Shown: one piece after another, positions 51,400-64,000 of the stretch
Numbering within the stretch: the first letter of the stretch is position 1
Layout: every line of letters starts with the position of its first letter
NCBI GenBank assembly: GCA_949361645.1
Contig: OX442419.1
Coordinates: forward strand, 8,958,976 to 9,022,975
Direction of reading: 5' to 3'
Source: Spongilla lacustris
Taxonomy: Eukaryota; Porifera; Demospongiae; Spongillida; Spongillidae
DNA: 64,000 nt
The notes under the pieces: generated by a model
Told to the model about the DNA's origin: nothing
What the model saw: only the letters and a program-made list of their open reading frames with translations
Databases searched by the model: none
Translations under genes and position numbers: made by a program

Positions 51400-51830
51400 C
51401 ACTCTCCCTCCTCCCTCTCCCAGTGGGCTGCCACTATATCTCCAGATTTCTTGGTCGCTACCCAAGCGCTGTGAGCATTTTCTGGATTTCAGTATCACAC
51501 TCACTTGTAGATCCACAGTGCAAACAAATCCACTCGTGAAATAGTTGTACGCATCCAATTGCTTCCACTGCAGCATTTGCTGACGTGTGTAGACTCCATG
51601 CAGGGCGATCAACAGGTGGCCAATGAGACATATCCTTTCACAAAGTTGATCGAGTTAGCAACAGTGTAGGGGTTGTCCGCCAATGTTAAGTATACAAGAC
51701 GAAGCTTATCCATGTATCTTTGCTGGCCGATAGCATTCAAAGAACTAAAGTAATCCATTTCACACATAACTACAAAACATGTGCTTTTTCCCGATGTCCA
51801 CCGTTGAATCTTTCCCACCAGTGGGTGTGG
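51400..51830 (-). pseudogene. relic of a SAP/SWIM/YqaJ-type protein (transposon-associated family)
   Basis: The minus strand encodes RYMDKLRLVYLTLADNPYTV, then VYTRQQMLQWKQLDAYNYF and SGFVCTV, then in another frame a WVATKKSGDIVAAHW-type block. The DAYNYFxSGxV and following AHC-like blocks resemble the region just before the SWIM zinc finger in invertebrate proteins that combine SAP, SWIM and YqaJ-exonuclease domains. Frameshifts and stops are present. The SWIM cysteines themselves are lost in low-complexity DNA. Confidence 0.5.
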
Positions 51831-51901
51831 TCTAACGCGACGTTACGTGATTACATTCTTCCACACCTTTCTGTGGATACTATCTACATGTATACTACTC
51901 A

Positions 51902-54494
51902 AATTGGACCACTTACCGCTGACGTCACGCATGCACGGTTTCCCGATTATTGCTCAATCACTTTTGGGGGGTGAACCGTCCGGTGAAATGTATTGCGGTC
52001 TATGGGAAAATCCGGGATAGGGCCAAACATTTGTTTATTATTCCACTTCCGTAATACCAACGTGCTTTTCCATTTTGGAATCTCTTAAGTGGTCCATTGT
52101 CGTACTTTTGCAGTTTGTTTGGTGCTTAGATAGCGCTCCGGGTTGAAGTTTTAACAAATTAAAGCAGAGGGTGCGTGGTAATTGCATGTTACAGTATGCA
52201 TGTCTCCATCCAAACCTGCTGTTTAATATTCTCAAAGATGTGTGATTTAATTTCTGTCAAACTTGAGTTGAGCTCGCGGAGGACGCTATACCTGGAGCGT
52301 CTTTTCCTCACGAGCTTATACATTATAGTGCCAGAACTGAAACGATGGTTAGCATGTCGAGGTGCATCGCGGACAGAAGTGGAAACAAGGCAGCACTAAT
52401 CGAGCGCTTTAATTACTATGCAATGTACATTAGAAGTGGTTCTGCTAAGCGGCTCGTTGACCCAGATAGTGGGATTCATCTTGAATTGCGTTTGGCTGTT
52501 GTATACGAGCGGCAACCACCAATATACATGTAAGTGACTGGTTTGGTTGACATTCCCAAGCTGAGGTATTCACAGATCTATGACTATCTTGTTGCTATAG
52601 TAAAGCAATTAGTGCTGATCAGTAGAGCTGAAATGGAAGCTCTAAAATCTCTTTTAAGGCTTTGAATTTTTTTAAAAAGAGGCTACAGTCCAGGGATTGA
52701 AATCCGACCATGGGGTGCCTCATTATGTGTACGAACACAAGCATCAATAAGACGTATCCCGGCTCTACATAACGTACTGAGTGCCAGTGTCCAGCAGGTG
52801 AATGGCTGAGTGCAGCTTGCACCCATGTTACAGCAAGAGGTGTCAAGACACAGAAGTGTCATGCACTTCTCAACTGCAACAATGGAATAAGCCTGCACTG
52901 ACACCAAATTCCCCCACCCTCATTAGGGATGCATGCATAAGGACTATAAGGCAGCAGTAGTATGCAAGCCTATACTAATACATATTATGATCCACGTCGA
53001 CCAGGTGATAGAGTGGTCAATGAGGCCCACTTTTATAGTTTGAAAAGGATTTAGAGAATGCTCCTTTTAAATGCAATACAGCTCAAACAATATAATATTG
53101 ACACCTCACATGAGACTTTGCATTTTGAATTTCCGCCTACAAGCATGCAGGCATACACATGCACTAAAATACTGCAAACATTGTCATGCAATATCTGAGA
53201 GTACTTCTAAGGAATTGGAGTAAAAAAAACAAGGGGGCAGTCCTTGATTCCTCTGTGGAGCAATAGATGAATTATTTTTATGTTGCTGCGATTATGACTA
53301 GGCATTCAGATTTCAGATTTGACATTTTTGATTCAGTTTCTATATCTGATGCATCTGTCATGTATTTTTAGTACTTGTGCATGCCTCATGCATTGACCAC
53401 TCTATCACTGGTCGACATGTATGGATCATAATATCGGCAGTGTAATAATAGGCTTGCATACTACTGCTGCTATCATCCTTATGCACAGTAAAACATGCAT
53501 CTGGTTTCAGTGCAGGCTTATTCCATTGTTGCAGTTGAGAAGTGCATGACACCTCTGTGGCATGTGTTGCATGGTCCTCTATAGCAAAAAGGGTTGCTGC
53601 AACATCCATATGGCTGCAAGCTGCACTGGGCCATTCAGCTGGACACTGACTGGCACTGCACTGCCAGGATATTACATTGTGCATCATCCATACAGATTTG
53701 TACAGTGAAGAGGATTATTATTTTTCATTGATGCTTGTATTTGTGATGACGTATATACACATAATGAGGCACCCCATTATTGGATTTCAATCCCTGGACT
53801 GTAGCCTCTTAAAAAAAAATTCACACAGCCTTAAAAGAGCTCCCATTTCCGGCAGCTCCACTGATCAGCACTAATTGCTTTACTAGCAACAAGATAGTTA
53901 TAGATCTGTGAATACCTCAGCTTGGGAATGTCAACCAAATCAGTCACTTACTGGAGCCGGCTTTTGGTAGTTAACGTTGCCGACAGGTGCTCGTACAACT
54001 GCCAAACGCAATTCAAGATGAATCCCACTAGACGCTTAGCAGAACCACTTCTAGTGTAGTCATTAATGCGCTCGATTAGTGCTGCCTTGTTTCCACTCCG
54101 CGACATGCTAACCATCCTTTCAGTTCTGACACTATAAGCTCGTGAGGAAGAGATGCTCCTAATATAGCGTCCTCCGTGAGCTCAACTCAAGTTCGACAGA
54201 AATTGAATCACACATCTTTGAGAATATTAAACAGCCGGTTTGTATCCCTCTGCTTTAATTTGATAAAATTTCAACCCGGAACGCTATCTAAACACCAAAC
54301 AAACTTTGGAAGAACGACCATGGATCACTTAAGAGATTCAAAAAGGGAAAAGCACGTTGGTATTACGGAAGTGGAGTTATAAACAAACCTATCCCGGATT
54401 TTCCCATAGACCGCAATACATTTCCTCGACCCCCCAAAAGTGATCCGCGGAGCAATAATCGGGAAACCGTGCATGCGTGACGTGGTCCATTGTT
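51902..54494. repeat. 2.6-kb inverted repeat, arms ~1.1 kb, carrying SAP-domain relics
   Basis: Left arm 51902-53027 and right arm 53383-54494 are diverged reverse complements around a ~355-bp spacer. Landmarks: tcacgcatgcacggtttccc, the reverse of it near 54475, and the ctccgggttgaa and ggtcgac blocks. Each arm holds a SAP-like helix pair: ELKRWLACRG near 52340 (+) and ELKGWLACRG near 54120 (-). Each is followed, in a shifted frame, by SGNKAALIER. Both copies are frameshifted, at different places. Confidence 0.8.
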
Positions 54495-55839
54495 CACGTC
54501 ATTTTATAGACACTCGACGGCTTGAAGAATGACTGGGTCACTGGTCAATATCTACATGTTCCATTTGAATGTCCAAAATTTTGTTTGTAATATCACTTCC
54601 GGCAATTTATTGACTTGTTTTCACATCAATGCTATATATAGTCTTGTAATGGAATCAATAAAACAAAAATATGTCCGCATGGTAAGGCATATATATACAT
54701 GTCGGTCTTGTGAATTGAATATGATTGCGCGGTGTACATCACACCATGCATAGACCACCGTAAAGTACATACACATACAATGTATGCAGAATACTCCCGC
54801 AATACAACAGGGGTAAAAGCTAGTGCATGGCTCAATCGTGTTTAAACGAGCATATATTTGTTCAACATTTCTGGAATTTGATGCAATGGACCCATGCATG
54901 GTATAGACGGCACACTCATGCGCAACGTTCGAGGTGGTGAAGATGCATTTCTTTTTTCCTGTGGTCATACATACACATAAACACACACATACACAACAAT
55001 CCATGGCCACTTCCGAATCTAACGTTCCTGCATCTGTTCTATAGCTCCTGACACCCACATGCATGTGACATGTATAAAATCAAGTATGAATTTGAAGTGC
55101 ATGCAATATTGATGAGTATGCAATTGAATACTACTAAGCCCACTCTCTCGTGCCATGACATAATGTTACGTATGCATGTCCAGATGTACGCTTATAACAC
55201 CAGTTATTCATACATGTCAATGAGGATTTTTTTTTTTATCACCCTTAAGTATTCGAGAATTGGTTTCACCCATGGCATTATATAGATATACATGAACGGT
55301 GCCTACCTGGAAGGACTAGAGCGACTCGCGGCGCTTGCATGTATTATAACAAGGAAGCTAAGGTGATTGCGTCAAATGTAATATAATATTAATATACGCA
55401 TACGCACAGTGCGATGATAATTAGGATTCAGGCAGACTTTGTTTTAAAAACATTCTGAAACAAAATCTACACCGATGGAGCTACAATTAGAACCAATGAC
55501 AAAACATAGCAAATAATCAAACTATGTGCAAAAGGTTTATGGATTAAGTCCACTTTAAGTTAAGTTCTCTAGCAATATGCATCAGTATTCATATAATTAT
55601 AACTATAGGCCGCGTGCGGTAGCGTTAAAGTCAATGATGCGCTCGTTTATCATACATGTATTTAAACTTGTGAACATTTAAATGCACACACAGACATATA
55701 GAAATTGTGACCAGTCATATTCTCCAAGCCATCATGCACTATGCGATTAGTACCCATCACGATCAATGATCGGCCGCTCTTCTGATGGCTATTTTACGCT
55801 CTCCATTTTGTGTATAATTGGACACACAGGCATGTAGAA
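54495..55839. other. intergenic stretch with a segment duplicated downstream
   Basis: 54493-54655 is homologous to 56966-57022 plus 57525-57665. The remainder (AT-rich, short tandem duplication of acacacagRcatRtagaaatt near 55686 and 55818) has no recognised gene. Confidence 0.5.
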
Positions 55840-56905
55840 ATTGCCCAGTCATATTATTCCATAAAATGACACATTGCGGGTGGTTGCCATCAATGACCGG
55901 CTCTTCCGTACTAAATTTGCGACTTCTAGCTCTATTTTCTGTGTTCGCTTCGGCTGTCCTTCTCGATTGCCGCCGTACGCAGCAGCCATAGTGCAGTAAT
56001 CAGCCACGCCATGTTCTGTCCTTGTGGTACTGGCCTCCATAATATATTGTAGACTTGATTTGAACTTCTCTCGGTCGTATATGAAATTATATATGTTTCC
56101 ATTCCAGCTATTTATACTTATTAGTATATACGTATAATAATGCTAACCCTTGGAATATGTAGGGCCGGGCCCTACAGAATGTGGGAAGGGGGTTCTCTCC
56201 CCATGTTGTTGTGAATATTTGGATATGTGAATAACATCATAGTCGATCGATATGCCCGTGAGAATATGATACTAAGGAATGCAATATGGTATAATGTAAT
56301 TATTCACACGTAGTAATCAATTATAACGGGCCGGGGACTACATACAATGTAAGGATCTGTCCTCAAAATATCACCCTTTACTGACACATGTAGATACGTA
56401 GGAATAGAAGAACTTATTCCACCACTCCCATTCCATGCATGTAAGTTGTAACTAAACGTACACGCATGCGAAAATAGTCAGTCTCGCGTGCCATGACGTA
56501 ATAAATGACTTTAGGCTACCGGCCCTGAGGATAAAGAATGTAATAATATCGATGTTATTCACAACAGGTACTACTTCGGAGGGAGTACCCTTACCGTATA
56601 CTGGTTAGCATTATGATATAAAGGCTAGCACGAATTGATGCAGCAAACAAGTTCATATACACCACTAAGAGAAGTTCAAATCAAGTCTACAATATATTAT
56701 GGAGGCCAGTACCACAAGGACAGAACATGGCGTGGCTGATTACTGCACTATGGCTGCTGCGTACGGCGGCAATCGCGAAGGACAGCCGGATTACCTTGAA
56801 GCGAACACACAAAATGGAGTCAGAAGTCATCAATCGTGTACAGAAGAGCCGATCATTGATGGCTATCACCAACAATGTGTTATTTTATAGACCTGGAGGA
56901 TATGA
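55840..56905. repeat. inverted repeat, arms ~235 bp, spacer ~590 bp
   Basis: The arms at 55840-56076 and 56664-56905 are reverse complements. Each encodes, reading outward, the peptide MEASTTRTEHGVADYCTMAA at its start, then diverges. Likely TIR-type element or foldback; the protein family is not recognised. Confidence 0.7.
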
Positions 56906-57022
56906 CTTTCTGTCCAAATGGGCAATAAGAGCCAGAACCCATCATTTGTGTATGTACATGTACTGCTCGAATTGTTCATGTCATTTTATAGACACTCGAC
57001 GGTTTGAAGAATGACTGGGTCA

Positions 57023-57524
57023 CACAGCAAATAAAAAAGTGTGAAGGTCACCTATAATCACCCGTAGTACGTTTTAAAAAGGGTGACCATCACATTAAAT
57101 TTTATCTTCGTGTGATAGGCCTATCACACCCATCGAGTGAATTCACTCCATTATTTGGTGTGACCTCACTAAAATTTTATCTTTGGTGTGATATCACACT
57201 ATCGAGTGAGTTCGTGTGAATTCACCCGGTTATTTGGTGTGACCTTCACCCAGTTTTACTTTGTATTTATAATTGATGACATTGTGAGATAAAGGGTAAT
57301 TTAGTTACGTATACATCAATCTTGTGGAGTAAGGTACAGGGCCGTAGTGCAGAATGTCACAACCTTTTTCCTTTTCTTTTTCCTTTTTTTTTTCCGTACT
57401 GCTTTTTCGGTGAAATCACCGGCGCTTGGGTGTGACGGTCACACTTGATTTGGCGTGTCTATTGGCGTACTACGTTCACACCAAAGAATAGGGGGCCTTC
57501 ACACTTTTATATTTGCTGTGCACT
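57023..57524. mobile_element. ~500-bp TIR element rich in TCACAC palindromes
   Basis: TIR CACAGCAAATA-AAAAGTGTGAAGG at the left end and its inverse CCTTCACACTTTTATATTTGCTGTG at the right end (short pieces shown). Its insertion point is uninterrupted in the paralogous sequence at 54540 (gggtcactggtcaa). The interior is a tandem pair of ~90-bp units made of perfect palindromes. Confidence 0.82.
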
Positions 57525-57949
57525 GGTCAATTTCTACATGTCTGTGTGTCCATGTGAATGCTCACAATTTTGTTTGTAACAATATTAACTTGTTTTCACA
57601 TGAATGCAATGAACTATATGTACTTTAAGCGGCCGATCAGTCAGGATGTATATAGTCTTGTATAAGTAGTCCGGCAGACCTATGGGTAATCCGGGCCTGG
57701 AGGGCAGGGTGGAAGTGAGCTTATACCTACGTCTCACAACCTTCCAATTGATGGTGATAATGACCTTTCTATATATCACATTACCTCCAACCACTACCCG
57801 TATTTCTGTACTGCTTCAACCTGTAAAAGTCTATCACACCTCTGCCTTCCCTCATAGCTTCAGCTGCCCTTTCTTTCACATGGGGTTTCCTAGACTCAAT
57901 TCACCGCATGATCTTCTCCAAAAACCATCTCGCACATCTAAGTCACGTA

Positions 57950-58440
57950 ATCATATTGAGTGTATAGGACGGCGTCTGAAGTTGGAAGAATGGTGATATT
58001 GACACATAATGATTACTGCATGAAGGCAAGACAATTCAACAACGTCTCCCAACATTTCACAATGCCAATGGCAGTCCTCGCACTGACAACAATTCATTAG
58101 TTCATTCCTTCACCAAATTAATGCTAGAAGGTAAATGCAAAGCTGCCATCAATTTACTCACAGATTAAACCCAAGGTTGATGTCTCAAATTTTACACTGT
58201 CATTCCTCTGAACATTCCAAGCAATTCACAGTGTTGGATGCCTACTTTGAAAAACATCCTACCAAACACAACCACATCATCCTCAAGGACAACACTGCAC
58301 CCCCTACTCTACACCCTAAAATTATATTTGATAGTACTGTTGCCTCAACCATAAAAGTGGCTGCACTACTAACAGATGGCTCTGCGGGTCCATCAGGTTT
58401 GATGCAAGAGGATGAACCTGAACATCACAACTACTGGTAG
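57950..58440 (+). pseudogene. non-LTR RT N-terminal relic
   Basis: Fragments in changing frames: FTKLMLEGKCKAAINLLTD, then FEKHPTKHNHIILKDNTAPP, then STIKVAALLTDGSAGPSGL. These match in order the N-terminal region preceding the palm of the same RT superfamily as 8740-11258. Several frameshifts and stops. Confidence 0.7.
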
Positions 58441-58494
58441 ACCACATCGTGGTGCTCCTCTGGGAACGCAAACATTTGTCATGCACTCAATATG

Positions 58495-58720
58495 TGATGG
58501 ACAAAGTTGACAATTGGGTGAACAATGTGGTTGCATTATCCCACATTGCTACTACCCAGCCACATGCAGCCTATTCTGCATTTAGTAATGGACTCATGGC
58601 TTAGTGCACAAATGGTCTTACCTGGCAAGAACAGTTCCTGTCTTATCGAGTTCGTTCTATGTGCATGTCTAACCGGCCGCGGAATGACACCACCTAATGA
58701 TTTAGAATGCAACCTACATG
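58495..58720 (+). pseudogene. second RT relic (C-terminal region of another family)
   Basis: NVVALSHIATTQPHAAYSAF and, in another frame, LTGRGMTPPNDLECNL correspond to conserved C-terminal blocks of a different non-LTR RT family. It abuts the previous relic and is followed by the (TG)n tract. Confidence 0.55.
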
Positions 58721-58779
58721 TATCTAGTTGCACGTGCATGCGTTGCGTACCGTATAGGTAGTGCGCGCGTGTGTGTGTC

Positions 58780-59760
<981 letters not shown>

Positions 59761-60232
59761 GCATGTACAAATCTGACGACACTGACAGATGAAAACAGCT
59801 ATTTAAATCTACAATAACCTGCATGCATATGCTGAGAACAAGAACTTAACTGAATTCAAGTTAATACTTTCGTTTTCAATCTCTCTATACTATGATAAAT
59901 TTGTATGTGCATGTGTAGGACCCCCCTCCCCCCCCCCCCCCCCCCCCTTCGCCGCGAGTTGCCAATGACTGGTAAGGGTGTGTCGCTGTCATGTCTAAGT
60001 GAAGTGATAGCCATATAATCCAAGCGCATATAGGGTATTCGATAAGTTCATTATGCGAATTAAACCATCCAAACAAGAACCATAAGTCAATCTAGTTTGA
60101 AGCAGCGCCCTTTACCTGCATGGGAGAGTCCTGTAGTGGGTGAAAGGATACAGGCACTGATGAGTAATAAGTGTCTATGACTTGTTCTGGGAATTCTAGC
60201 TCATTTGAATTTGTGATTTGTTTCGTGCACTG

Positions 60233-62368
60233 ATGTGTACTGCGCTACTGCTGTGTGCTGTGGTCCAGGGGCAACGTAAGCTTGCTTAATTGCATGTGTA
60301 CATATACTTTTATAGTAACACTGTTATACTGTACACCACAACAAGCCGTACTTGGTCCTCGTAACACTTGCTTGTACAACCGGTACGTATTTTGGTCCAT
60401 GCAAACAGTGCATCATATATATAGGGACTGGTTGTGCATTTAAGATTTGAGCGCACGCAGTCGCGATCGTCTCGCGTTTCTCTTCCATTCGCTTGTCATA
60501 TGTGTTGTAAGTTATGTTCGTATTATACATGCAAACGTATATGCCAATTAATTATAAGCGCTGATAATTTCCAACTAAAAGATTTGCCCGAAGGCTACAT
60601 GTGAAGTGACTAGGTACACTTTTTGCTTTGTTACAACATTTCCATATCGATATAGCCCTGCTTTTAAAGGAAATGACTTAGAGTTTAGAAAGGATAACCT
60701 TAAATTATTATTATTGTTATTGTTATTCTTGTACCGGTACATATATTGTAATGCCCGATAATACAATAAAATGCCCGATAATACTGTTTTATTGTATTAT
60801 CGGGCAAAGAATACCAGTACATTCAGGAGCCTCCTGAATTGCCAGCCAATGAATGATCCCTGCAAAAAAAAAAAAAAAATTGAAGCATTCTTAAGTTAGA
60901 ATGGACACATTATATACATGTACTGGTATTCTTTTGCACCAATGTCTTTCTCTTTATCCACGTATCTAGATGTAGGAACATGCACGCTTTCAGGTGTACA
61001 CATACATGTACATGAAACCATACCTCATCTGGAGTAGATCAAATCAAGTACACTTTATGGGGTGCAAACACATAACTGAATTCATTGTCACTCTCACTGA
61101 GTAAAAAGTGTGAAATTACATGCAAGCTGTATGTCCCATATATAACAAGAAGAGTGGAGTATGATTTTCCTCTTGAGACTGCTAGCCTAGTGGTTATCAT
61201 AAATTTGAACCCTGCTTTGGAAGCAGCATTAATTGACATATATTACTGTCTTCCAAGGTACACTTGTTCACAAGATACGGATTCTCTGACCTCCAACCTG
61301 CATGTGATAAAGAGTAATCAGCTATCATTTGCATCATTATTTGGATTTCATTCTGCATGCATCGTCAAATTGACATTTTCATCTTTAACTTTAGCTGATG
61401 GCTTATTATTAATATGGTTATCAGTTTTTGGTTTGTCACTGGTTATTGAAGCAGGATTGTTTTTAAGCTCGTATTGCAGGGAATGCATACATTTAGTAAT
61501 GTAACATTAATCATTATGTAAATAAAAATGGAACATCAAAATATGTTTTAAGGTTATTTCAATTTCCATTCCTTTGGCACCAACTTTTTGGGGGTCAATA
61601 TTGCTTCTTCTACATTTATCTGCGTGGTCTGAGCATAAATAGGTGTGTGATTAATGTTAGTAAATTCAACCTACGTAATCCTACAAGCCGAAAAGAAGTT
61701 AGGGAGCTGTACGGTCTACATTGATGCCACTAAAGGATGGCATTGGACATGATGCAGTCTTACTGCATGAACAGATTCAAAATGCTCATTCATTATACTG
61801 CTAAGTTGTACAAGGATTCAATTTCATATCGGAGATATTATTATATTTTTTGGCAATCTTTAAATTAAGGTTGCATGCAGATTGGTCTCTAAAATTTCAA
61901 CTGTGCTTTGATCATATTCAGAGTACTGTTCTGGCACATGCACCAATGGCACTAGAGGCTCCACTCCTTATATGGGCAGACTGGAGGTCTGTGTTGTAGG
62001 ATGCTGGGGAACAGTGTGTGGAAATGACTTTGATGCCCTGGATGCTACGGTAGCCTGTCGACAGCTTGGGTTCATTGCACTAGGTACGTTTCTCTTTCCC
62101 ATTAGCCACTTTTCAGTATGTTGGTTGCTATTATGTATTTTTTTTCTTTCTCGTACATGCATTCCAGGAGTCAGCCCACCATATTATGGATACGGACGGC
62201 TGTACAGTCTTAGTTGCAATGGAAATGAGACTTCATTGTTTGACTGTCCTCACTATGATAACGGTTACTACACGATTAATGGTCCCACTAATTATTCAAA
62301 TCACTATGGCCTCTGTGGCCATAGTAGCGATATTGGAATCATATGTCCAGGACTCAAGGCCCACGCAG
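60233..62368 (+). CDS. SRCR gene, tandem copy A (probably decayed)
   Basis: Exon 1 60233-60275 encodes MCTALLLCAVVQGQ, a 14-residue leader that is 7 residues (21 nt) shorter than in copy B. Exon 2 61922-62083 and exon 3 62168-62368 form one SRCR domain ([10 protein letters not shown] ... [20 protein letters not shown] ... HSSDIGIICPG). A 12-nt in-frame deletion removes the IRLVG-type first strand seen in copy B and in the gene at 34660. The 84-bp intron between exons 2 and 3 is in frame without stops. After exon 3 the duplicated segment of copy B begins within about 20 bases, so further exons are absent. A shortened leader plus a damaged fold suggest a pseudogene in the making, although no frameshift is present. 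Secreted, ligand unknown. Confidence 0.75.
60752..60806. repeat. inverted repeat TGCCCGATAATAC
   Basis: Two direct copies of TGCCCGATAATAC are followed by an inverted copy GTATTATCGGGCA, inside the first intron of copy A. A partial counterpart lies near 63440-63515 in copy B. Confidence 0.8.
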
Positions 62369-62830
62369 GTACTAAAAATGATACGCACATACAAATCTAA
62401 CAAAACTGACAGATGAAAAATAGCTGTTTTAATCCGCAATAGCCTGCATGCTGGAAACAAGAACTTCACTGAATGCAAGTGACTACCTCCGTTTCGAATC
62501 TCTCTATACTTTACTATCTATGGATGCGTAGCAGCAAAAATATGCGCGCGCCCCTCCCCCTCACCTGTTATTGATATGCGCCACTGACTGGTAAGGGTGT
62601 GTCTCTGTCATGTCTAAGTGAAGTGATAACCATACAATTCGAAGCTGCCTATCCGCATATATGGTATTGGATAAGTTCATTATGCAGGAAGTGCGAAATA
62701 AACCATGCAAACAAAACCCCATAAGTCAATTAAATTTCTAGCTGTGCCCTTTACCTGCACGGGAGAGTCCTATAGTGGGTATATTTCAGTTAAGGCACTG
62801 TGGGTATTAAAAATAGTGTTTGTTCTGGGA

Positions 62831-62843
62831 TATATATATAAAT
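62831..62843 (+). promoter_or_regulatory. TATA-like element of SRCR copy B
   Basis: TATATATATAAAT lies about 40 bases upstream of the copy B ATG at 62873. The aligned promoter of copy A lacks this block, although the flanking ttctggga and agctcatttgaat match. Confidence 0.45.
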
Positions 62844-62872
62844 TTTAGCTCATTTGAATGTTTCGGGCACTG

Positions 62873-63944
62873 ATGCTTACTGCGCTACTGCTGCCGCTGC
62901 TGGTGTTGGAAGCGTGTGCTGTGGTCCAGGGGCAACGTAAGCTTGCTTGTGTACATAAACTTTTATAGTAACACTGTTGTACTGTATACGACAACAAGCC
63001 GTACTCGGTCCTCATAAGTCGTAACCCTTGCTTGTACAACCGTTACGCATTTTGGTCCAAACACGATAGGGTTTGCATGTTGTGCATATACAAATCGAGC
63101 GCACGCAGCCACGATAGTCTTTTGGTCAATAACAATAATCCTTTCTGCATATACCGATATAAAACAAAAAAAGACATTCAGTTCAAGTTTTAAATCTGGT
63201 TTTCATCCTCTCCCGTTTTTTCTCCAGTCCCTTGTTGTAAGTTATGTTCGCACTACATATAAACGTAGGCCAAGCAAATAAACGATTTGCCCTAAGGCAA
63301 CGTATGTTATAAATTGTGAAATGACTAGATACTCTTTTTTATTCTCTTGCTCCTTTCCATATCAACATAGCGGCCCTGCTTTTAAAGGAAACGGCCTTAC
63401 CAAAATCATTTATTATACCGTACCGGCACATATTATAATGCCCGATAATACCATAAAACATATCTTACCACAGTATAGTCTCCTGAGGATGGCTCTGGCA
63501 TTATCTCTTATCGGGCAATTGCTTTATAGATAGTATGTCTGAAGTTGAATGACACCTGTAACCTTGCTGGCACAGTCTACATTATGCCACTAAAGGATGG
63601 CATTGGGCATGATGCAGTGCATGCTACTGTACAGCATGGACAGATTCATAATGCTCATTCACTATACTGCTAAGTTGTAAAAGCATTCAAGAGATTTCAT
63701 TAATTTTTTAAAGCAAATTTAGGTTGTAGGTTGATCTCTAATACTTCAATTGTGCTTTGATCATACTCAGAGTACTGTTCTGGCACATGCACCAATGGCA
63801 CTATACGGCTAGTGGGAGGCTCCACTCCTTATATGGGTAGACTGGAGGTCTGTGTTGCAGGATGCTGGGGAACAGTGTGTGGAAATGACTTTGATGCCCT
63901 GGATGCTGCAGTGGCCTGTCGACAGCTTGGGTTCATTGCACTGG
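62873..63944 (+). CDS. SRCR gene, tandem copy B (5' part)
   Basis: Exon 1 62873-62936 encodes [20 protein letters not shown], a good signal peptide, ending phase 1 at GTAAGC. Exon 2 63771-63944 encodes the first half of an SRCR domain ([20 protein letters not shown] ... [20 protein letters not shown] ... CRQLGF) and ends at a GTAAGC donor. The second half should lie just past the window end. Close paralogue of copy A and of the second SRCR domain at 34680-35133. Probably secreted or the start of a longer receptor. Confidence 0.85.
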
Positions 63945-64000
63945 GTAAGCTGTATGTTTCTCTTTCCCTATAGGGCATTTGGACTCCAATTAGCCACTTT

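Larger units (their letters stand above)
62386..64000 (+). repeat. tandem segmental duplication, second unit
   Basis: Homologous to the unit starting at 59761, offset about 2.63 kb, covering upstream sequence, exon 1, intron and exon 2 of the SRCR genes. Copy A has about 0.8 kb of extra DNA in intron 1 (roughly 60830-61690). The second unit continues beyond the window. Confidence 0.85.

Noticed and set aside
57682..57996. Peptide GNPGLEGRVEV as a collagen or SRCR exon
   Set aside because: Only three Gly-X-Y triplets, no cysteines, and the frame continues into unrelated sequence and RT relics.
61085..61504. 139-codon open frame in the first intron of SRCR copy A
   Set aside because: Starts with TTG, has no recognised domain and lies in the segment absent from copy B, so it is probably inserted noncoding DNA; kept only as a note.

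Overview
This is a window of animal nuclear DNA, most likely from a marine invertebrate. A demosponge is my best guess. Genes are split by short GT-AG introns. There is a multi-domain scavenger-receptor cysteine-rich (SRCR) receptor with a predicted membrane anchor, plus further SRCR genes, and a very dense load of DNA transposons and retrotransposon relics. The sponge assignment is inference; the sequence itself only shows a metazoan-type gene set. The window contains one 200-N scaffold gap.

Layout. 1-7142: the 3' two thirds of cytosolic isoleucyl-tRNA synthetase (+ strand, 16 exons visible), with three near-identical ~80-nt snoRNA-like elements in three different introns. 7143-23700: gene-poor and repeat-rich, with foldback elements, a non-LTR reverse transcriptase (RT) copy split by a transposon insertion, a duplicated ~1 kb repeat, palindrome clusters and a terminal-inverted-repeat (TIR) transposon. 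23778-25355: an intronless UDP-glycosyltransferase (+). 26570-30302: a transmembrane receptor with six SRCR domains (-) whose predicted tail carries an ITAM-like tyrosine motif. 31500-33220: two hAT-type elements with 5-bp target duplications. 34660-44196: a second SRCR gene (-), its probable signal-peptide exon lying 8.6 kb upstream across an intron full of transposons. A small two-exon gene (-) lies inside that intron. 45800-49560: a broken Ty3/gypsy element (-) with an internal inversion. 49566-58900: palindromic elements, a 2.6 kb inverted repeat with SAP-domain relics, and more RT relics. 59760-64000: a tandem duplication carrying two further SRCR genes (+). The first copy looks decayed and the second runs off the window.

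How the parts relate. The recurring theme is SRCR: one multi-domain receptor, one two-domain protein and a tandem pair of single-domain genes, all using phase-1 introns, which favours exon shuffling and local duplication. The synthetase and the glycosyltransferase are ordinary housekeeping and detoxification neighbours. Most of the remaining DNA is mobile. Several insertions can be dated relative to one another because they interrupt recognisable older elements or because the empty site survives in a paralogous copy.
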